Shown here one piece after another: positions 58,247 through 64,000 of a stretch of 64,000 bases of DNA. The first letter of the stretch is position 1. Each line of letters opens with the position of its first letter. The DNA is from Melanocharis versteri (Eukaryota > Chordata > Aves > Passeriformes > Melanocharitidae): contig VZTG01000086.1 in NCBI GenBank assembly GCA_013397845.1, forward strand, positions 6,941 to 70,940. Direction: 5' to 3'. A model generated the notes under the pieces. The model was not told the origin of the DNA. It did not search any database and saw only the letters and a program-made list of their open reading frames with translations. The translations under genes and the position numbers were made by a program.

Positions 58247-58972
58247 ATGGGACAGGTTTTTTGGAACAGCCAGGGGGGCTTGGCTTGCGCCAGGGCGGAA
58301 GGCGGGGGAGGGGCCCCCACGTCCTACATTGTGGTGAACATGGACGGTATTCCATCTGTGGAAAGGGAGGTTCTGAGCTTCAGCAGGTTAAAGCGGACCA
58401 GTCTGAGGGTAGGCTTGGTTTCTTTTGAGACCAAGGAAGGAATTTCGTGGCATGTTTTCCAGTATTTTAGGGCGCAGGCATCTCCCAAAACTTCAGAAGT
58501 CATAGGACAGTACTCTGAATGGGGAGGCCACACTCCCCATGATGGAAGGTGGAGAACAGCTGCTCTGAGAGCTGCAGCTGAGGTGGCCCCTGCTGTTGGC
58601 CTGACAACTGCTGGGAGATGGGGCACGGGAGTGGTCCTGGGACTGGGGCCACCTCTATGCCACTTTGCCCCTGACCCAATGGACAGGCCACTTGAGTGCA
58701 GCCATGGCCCAGCCTGCCCAGTGTGCCTGGGCCCTGCAGGCACAGGCCCAGGGCAGGTCAGGAGTGTGAGAACTGTGGGTGGGGACGTCACCCCACTGGG
58801 CTGCGCTGCTTCTGCAGCTGCAGTGGGAGAAGGCAAAGGTGGAGTTGAGCTGCTCAGAGAAGCTGATGTCACCTTTGTAGGTGGGAACACAGCTCCTACG
58901 ATAGACTGCTCTATCGCAGTTTCCATAGTAACGAGTTTTGTTTTTGAGAAACACAGAAGTAACCATGAGTAG
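58247..58972 (+). CDS. Long open frame in ERV internal region, unidentified
   Basis: A 241-codon open frame starts MGQVFWNS about 480 bp after the PBS, where a gag gene would be expected. The glycine at position 2 would fit a myristoylated product, but I see no capsid, zinc-knuckle or other retroviral motif, and the middle is rich in G, A and P as expected from GC-rich DNA. A 290-codon frame on the other strand (59196-58324) overlaps it, so at least one is fortuitous. I list it as a hypothetical remnant of the ERV and not as a host gene; both could be chance. Confidence 0.25.
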   Translation: MGQVFWNSQGGLACARAEGGGGAPTSYIVVNMDGIPSVEREVLSFSRLKRTSLRVGLVSFETKEGISWHVFQYFRAQASPKTSEVIGQYSEWGGHTPHDGRWRTAALRAAAEVAPAVGLTTAGRWGTGVVLGLGPPLCHFAPDPMDRPLECSHGPACPVCLGPAGTGPGQVRSVRTVGGDVTPLGCAASAAAVGEGKGGVELLREADVTFVGGNTAPTIDCSIAVSIVTSFVFEKHRSNHE

Positions 58973-60482
58973 CAGCAAGGGGCAGGCACAGACAAAGTGG
59001 AGAGCGCGGCACCAGTCGGGTTGGGGGTGTCCCTGAGTGGGTGTGTGCCCACTGCACGTTGATCCCTGGGCTGAGCGGTGGCAGCAAGCACTCTTTGTCT
59101 GTGCTGCCAGGCACTCAAAAGGAAAAAAATCATGTCCAAACAGGGGGAAGACAATATGAGGAAAAAAAAATGTTTTTGTTTCTGTTTCTCATCCACTTAT
59201 ATGAAAGATGGAAAAAAGGCTCCAGGATATGTTTGCCAAAGTGTAAAAGCAAACTTTATATAAATCTAGGTTTGTATGTGATTGAACTGGACTCTTGGAG
59301 TTGAAGTCTTCTCAAAGCATAAAATATGAGAAGTCTTTTGCTTTTAACTTAGCCTTAAATGCGTTTTCAACTTTCATTTTAACAGCTTAAATCCTAGATT
59401 CAATCCAAAAGCAGAATACTGTTCTGTCTATACCTGTAAGTCAGAAATTATTACTGGTTCTATTTTATGGAACTACAAAGGACAGTTTTAATTTGTTGAA
59501 CCTGCACTTTTTTTTTTGAGGACAGCTCAAAATGGACATAGCATAGACAGCTTGCGTTTTTATCACCAGAACTGAACAAAGTGGCCCACATAAAAAAATT
59601 GTCGAAAAGAAGATTATTTCCAGAGCTTGAGGATAAATTGAAGCTTCTGCTATTTCTCTTAGATGCTGTACCAGATGCTGTTTGATATCTTCAATGCGTA
59701 ATTTTTTTTCAATTCATTTATTTGAATATAATTCAAGAAACTTGCAGGGTGACGAATAGTAAAACTATATAGAAAACAGTAATAGTACCTAACATTAAGC
59801 CATTATTTAAGTTAACCCTAATATTAAAGTATTATGAAGCAAGTTTTCCGAACCTGTAACATGAATGATTATAATTCTCATCTAATGCATCTGTTTTCAC
59901 AGGAAGAATATTGAGCTGAAAATATTTTGGTGGAATAACGCGAGAAATATATAGTTTGGTGTAAATACAAACATTTTCTGGGATCCATTTTATTCCAACC
60001 AGTCTTGCAAATAATTGATTCAGTATCTGTTCTTTGTTGAGATATTAACAGTTTATCTAAACTAAAATAAAAGGAACGCATTCAGTTTGATCACTACATT
60101 CGTTTGTTCATTACTTTCACTTCATACACAACAAATTACTGCTGTAATTGGGAATAAGAAGTTTCATTTAATGATTTAAAGAAAAAAAAAGAAGGAATTG
60201 TTAAATATGTAACTCTCCAAGAAACAGAGTTCCGCTTTTCTCTCTAGAAGTCAGTGAAGCTAAAAATAGGAATAGGTCAATGTTACTAATTGAGAGGGGA
60301 GCTTGGACAAGTCCCTGCCTTTGACATGTTTTTGGCAGTATACAGAAGCTTTATTGAGGCAGCCAGCACCCCAAAACTCACTCTCGGTTACAAGTTCTTC
60401 ATAATGACCAGTCAGGCCTACTACAACATGAATTATTTAATGAGGACCAAGGAAAACAGACTCAAGGCTTAAACGGACTTAG
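58973..60482. other. End of GC-rich block, then AT-rich DNA
   Basis: GC-rich sequence ends near 59110. No 3' LTR of the element was found downstream. The remainder shows nothing recognisable. Confidence 0.45.
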
Positions 60483-60942
60483 TACCCAGGATAAACACTA
60501 CTTGTAGATAAAATACAGTGCACAATAAAGGGACCTATAATACAGCTAGCGAAGAAATAGTATAGATTAGGAGCCAATGTCACTTGCCAAAGAATGATAG
60601 TGGTGTGCAGAGAATCTCCTAATTCCTCTCAATCCCAGGGAAGTAATGACATGAATGTCTCCATGCCGAGGAGAACTCTCTACATGCTCAGAGAGTGTAT
60701 AAGAGATTTCTGATTTCATAAAAAATTATAGTGGTCTTTAACAGTTGTAGAAGGGCTTGTGTTCTGCAGTCACTAATTTTAGGTTATCCTTTCTCACACA
60801 TAAGGCAGGATGTTCATTGCTGGCTGAGGGTGTTTTCAGCCAAGATAATTCATCACATGACAAACCATTCCGGTCTGACTTAGTCATATGTGATGGGGAA
60901 ATAAGTTTCTGCTGTATCAGGGGGTGAAAGGTCCTGTCACAG
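60483..60942 (+). repeat. Unidentified interspersed repeat, copy 2
   Basis: This is the direct-orientation partner of 44912-45357, 15.6 kb away, with substitutions and small indels throughout. At this locus, sequence upstream of the shared start (60290-60475) could belong to the same element, because copy 1 is cut there by a CR1 tail. Confidence 0.8.
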
Positions 60943-63619
60943 TCAAGCAGAAGTCTTTCAGCAGGTGTGAAGAGTTTCACAGCTATAGTACAGCCAGAAC
61001 TACTGCACTTTTACAACTGGTATTTCCAAGGAAAGAAATGGAAAATGAAGCCTTCAGGTAATGTCTACATTGTGATTCTGTAAGACGAACACATGTAGCT
61101 CTATGCAGACATACGTTTGTCTTGTCAAAAGCATGAAGAATGTACATGATGAATTTTGGAAGTTTGTATTTATATATTTGTTCAAGGCACTGTAGAAAAT
61201 ACGATATTTGCAATCTTTTTGAAAAGTGTCACACAACAATATGGTCATTCTGCATTACTATAGCCCTAAATAATTTTTATTAACAAATTATTAGGTAGTT
61301 TATCTCTTGTGTAAGGTTTGACATCTGAAGTTATCATCATGCAAGAAGTTAGATTAACTAAATAAATCAATTATTAAATACTAGTGTTTTTCCTTAAAAG
61401 ATTCCTGGAGTCCAGGTGAAAAGTAGATTTTTAAATTAGATTAGAAAAATCCAATAAACTATTTATATATATTTGGCTTATTTATCTTTGTTCCTCTTCC
61501 TTTATAGAAGATTGATGTTAAGGAGAGTTTACAATTACCATGACTTACTGAACTTTTGCATAAACTGGTGCCATGGTATTTTCCTGGATTTGATTACTGT
61601 GGGGAAATCCTTTAAATATTGGTTCTTTAGTTGGTATGCCAGTGAGAAGAGAGGGGAAGAAATACTAAGTATGTAGAATTAAGTTACGAATCTATACTTC
61701 TTTTATATTTGCATGGAAAGTGTAAAATGCACCAAGAACAACTGAGCTACTTTATTTTGTTAATTTCATTTTTTATTACATGTACAAAATTCACTGTAAC
61801 AATGCATTTTTCTAATAATAGGAAGACAGATAAATTGCATGTTATTTTGCAGTCACAAGCCGGTCAAAAATTCCTTTGAGCATACAGTTAATCCTTACAG
61901 AGGAGGAAATGTAGTTATAAGCACCTTGTATTTCTCATTTGCATTTCTTATTTTTTGCTATTTTGTACTGTGATAATGCTGCTTTTCAACTTCAGTATTT
62001 TGATTTAACAATAGGGATAATATAGAGGAAATAGCATCCCAAGTACAATTTTCACATTGGCATTATTGAAAAGCAAGAGGTATTGCTAAGCTCTATAAAA
62101 TGCTCATTAGAAGAGGAAAGATAAATTTAATACATGAACATTTCATGCCTATTTGTACATGATACGATAGCAAAAATGGATGAACATTCATTACATCAAA
62201 GATAAAAAAAAAACTACCAAAATGTTGATAAATTTTCTCATGCTAATCGCCAGTTCTCAAGATAAACCTTAAATGTCCGTGATTGGAGGGCAGAAGTGCA
62301 AGAAATAAAATCTCTTTTGACTAATGTAAAGGAAAAATTAGATTTCAAAAGTGCCTGTTTCTGTTAGTATTGTTCCAAGGATAGAAATAAAGATAATCAA
62401 AACTGACTTAACATACTAAATTAAGAAGGAATTAAAATATGTGGACTACTTACAAAGATAGCAGGAAAAAGACTGAATTATTAGTTGGTTTGATAACCTG
62501 CTTGGACATTCCTATGTTCAGTTTTGCTGTTCCAGGAACACTTCATCTGTCTACCAAAATTGAAAGATGATCAAATTTGAAGGCTCTATTTTCTGTCAAG
62601 ACCAGATCAAGTAAATTTGAAATATTTTTATATTGGCAGACTGGATTTTTAGAGGTAAATGGATAATTTTTTTAAATGGATGAAATAAATCTGGTTTATT
62701 CCTTCATACCTAAGAATTTATATAATATTACCTATTTCCAAAACTATCAAGTACCCTGATAAACACAGGCATGATTGTGTCTGTAATAGCCTTTTTATTG
62801 TACTGGATGTCACTGAGGCAAATGGGGAATCTTGAATCTAATGACAATCAAATTAGATGAAGACTAAGTAGGGACTAGTAATAATATCTATTAACTTTGC
62901 TAGGTACGTCTCTGGTCAGTAGTCCTATAAATAACGAACTAAAGCAGCAGCTTATGCATGCAGAAATTGAGAAGTGTAATTTATTTTTACTTTTCAAAGT
63001 CAGGACAGTTTATCTGTACTAAGGACTGGAACATGAGGTACAGAGGGCTGCTCTCTGAGTAGAGATTCTGAATACCTTTTCTTAATTTAGATGTTCACTT
63101 TTGAGCAGTATCTGTGTATCTATGTCATTTAACACAGTAATCTTTTAGTGCCTGTACACACCAATTTCCTTAGCTTTATATCAGCCTATTAATTTAATTT
63201 TATTATAACAATATAATCTTTTTTTCAGTACTTCAAATAAAGCAGCACTAGCCAACCACTCAGACCATCTATATAAACCAAAAATACCTTGTCTTTTTTA
63301 CTCTTTCAGCAATAAATGAGAACAATGTGATGTTAAGAAACTAGCTTCTTTATTTCAATTTTCAGATAATTTACTTTCATCAGGCTCCTCTTCTAGGTTT
63401 TATTCTTCTGAGTTTGTATTTAAAAGAAGTTGAAACACTTTATTAGGGTTAAGATCTAATCGTAAGTTGGAGACAGAACAAAACCTACATAACTGTTATG
63501 AAACAGTTTAACAAAAGACTAAAGGAAACTAAGCCTCTGTGAATAAAATGGATGGGACCCAGAAAGGTTCAAAATATACCCAAAAAACATTATTAAAACC
63601 AAACAAGGTTAGATGTTGA
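60943..63619. other. AT-rich DNA, nothing recognised
   Basis: No gene-like frame or recognisable repeat was seen. Confidence 0.5.
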
Positions 63620-63620
63620 N
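63620..63620. other. Single-N assembly join
   Basis: One ambiguous base. Unlike the joins at 11234 and 30094, I see no repeated sequence on its two sides within the window. Confidence 0.95.
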
Positions 63621-64000
63621 TGTTCATGTGGAGATGGGGGACAGGTAGAGAGTGACAGGGGTTAAGTAGAAGCATATCACCCTTCTGAGGGTCTGAATGA
63701 TGTCTCATTGTTCCCCTCCGTCTGGTCTTCTTGGTGGTGAAGGCCTACTAAGGAAGAAATTGAATTTAATTATAAAATTCATTAAAGAAAAAATTGCCTT
63801 AGAGGAAACACCAGCAAAAAAAAAAAAATACAAGGACAAGCAAACGACCTTGATATCAGAGGTGTTGTCTTCTATCAAGGGAATTGCTTTTGAGGGTGAA
63901 CTGAAAGACTGAAGATTTACTTGCCTTCAAATGAGACAAAACAGAAGAAGAAAGAATACTTTCACTTCATTCACAGCAGATGAAAAAAGGCACTTAGGCA
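63621..64000. other. Sequence after the last join
   Basis: It contains CTGGTCTTCTTGGTGGTGAAG (63722-63742), shared with the LTR-like block at 47.9 kb, and a 71-codon lysine-rich open frame (63697-63912) that I do not recognise. It may be part of another ERV running off the window. Confidence 0.4.

Noticed and set aside
63697..63912. 71-codon lysine-rich frame as a gene
   Set aside because: It sits just after an N and begins in sequence shared with an LTR-like block; no known domain.
1..64000. CRISPR arrays, operons, riboswitches, bacterial signals
   Set aside because: The window is clearly vertebrate; no regularly spaced short repeats or bacterial gene organisation was found.

Overview
The window is 64 kb of vertebrate, almost certainly avian, non-genic DNA. 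No host protein-coding gene, rRNA or tRNA gene can be supported. The bird call rests on several CR1 LINE fragments, some with the CR1 3' tail, on class II (ERVK-like) and class III-like (ERVL-like) LTRs of the kinds familiar from bird genomes, and on a tRNA-Ile-headed SINE with a CR1 tail at about 18.49-19.1 kb. That SINE matches the TguSINE1 type known from songbirds, so an oscine passerine is the best guess. The sequence is an assembly with single-N joins at 11234, 30094, 30659 and 63620.

Layout. 0-5.5 kb: unique-looking AT-rich DNA with one possible small LTR. 5.5-12.2 kb: an LTR cluster (about 5550-6606, 7773-8333 inside a CR1, about 9637-10532, 10708-11232) whose distal part is repeated exactly across a single N. 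14.3-19.6 kb: an ERVK-type solo LTR, a long CR1, another LTR, and a SINE split by a solo LTR. 20-31 kb: three LTRs of one family (22262-23392, 26562-27521, 29042-31130); two have clean 5-bp target-site duplications, and the third copy carries a second N-joined duplication. 34.3-35.2 kb: another LTR. 39.4-44.2 kb, minus strand: a 5'-partial betaretrovirus-like provirus with LTR, primer-binding site, gag, a dUTPase-like plus protease frame, and reverse transcriptase. It is broken by stops and frameshifts and has lost its 3' half. 44.8-48.4 kb: a CR1 tail, one copy of an unidentified repeat (its partner is at 60.5 kb), and an LTR-like block. 51.8-52.4 kb: a second ERVK-type solo LTR with a 6-bp duplication. 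57.3-59.2 kb: a 5' LTR with a PBS-like site and a GC-rich leader. The rest is AT-rich DNA in which I recognise nothing.

The useful information is in the stratigraphy: nested insertions that give relative ages, LTRs related to one another, translational signals kept in a dead provirus, and two assembly duplications that should not be read as biology. By rough addition about 15 LTR-bearing insertions cover a quarter to 30% of the window, which is high for a bird. I found no working gene system. Family names come from pattern recognition without a database search. Coordinates of insertions with target-site duplications are firm; other element ends are approximate.
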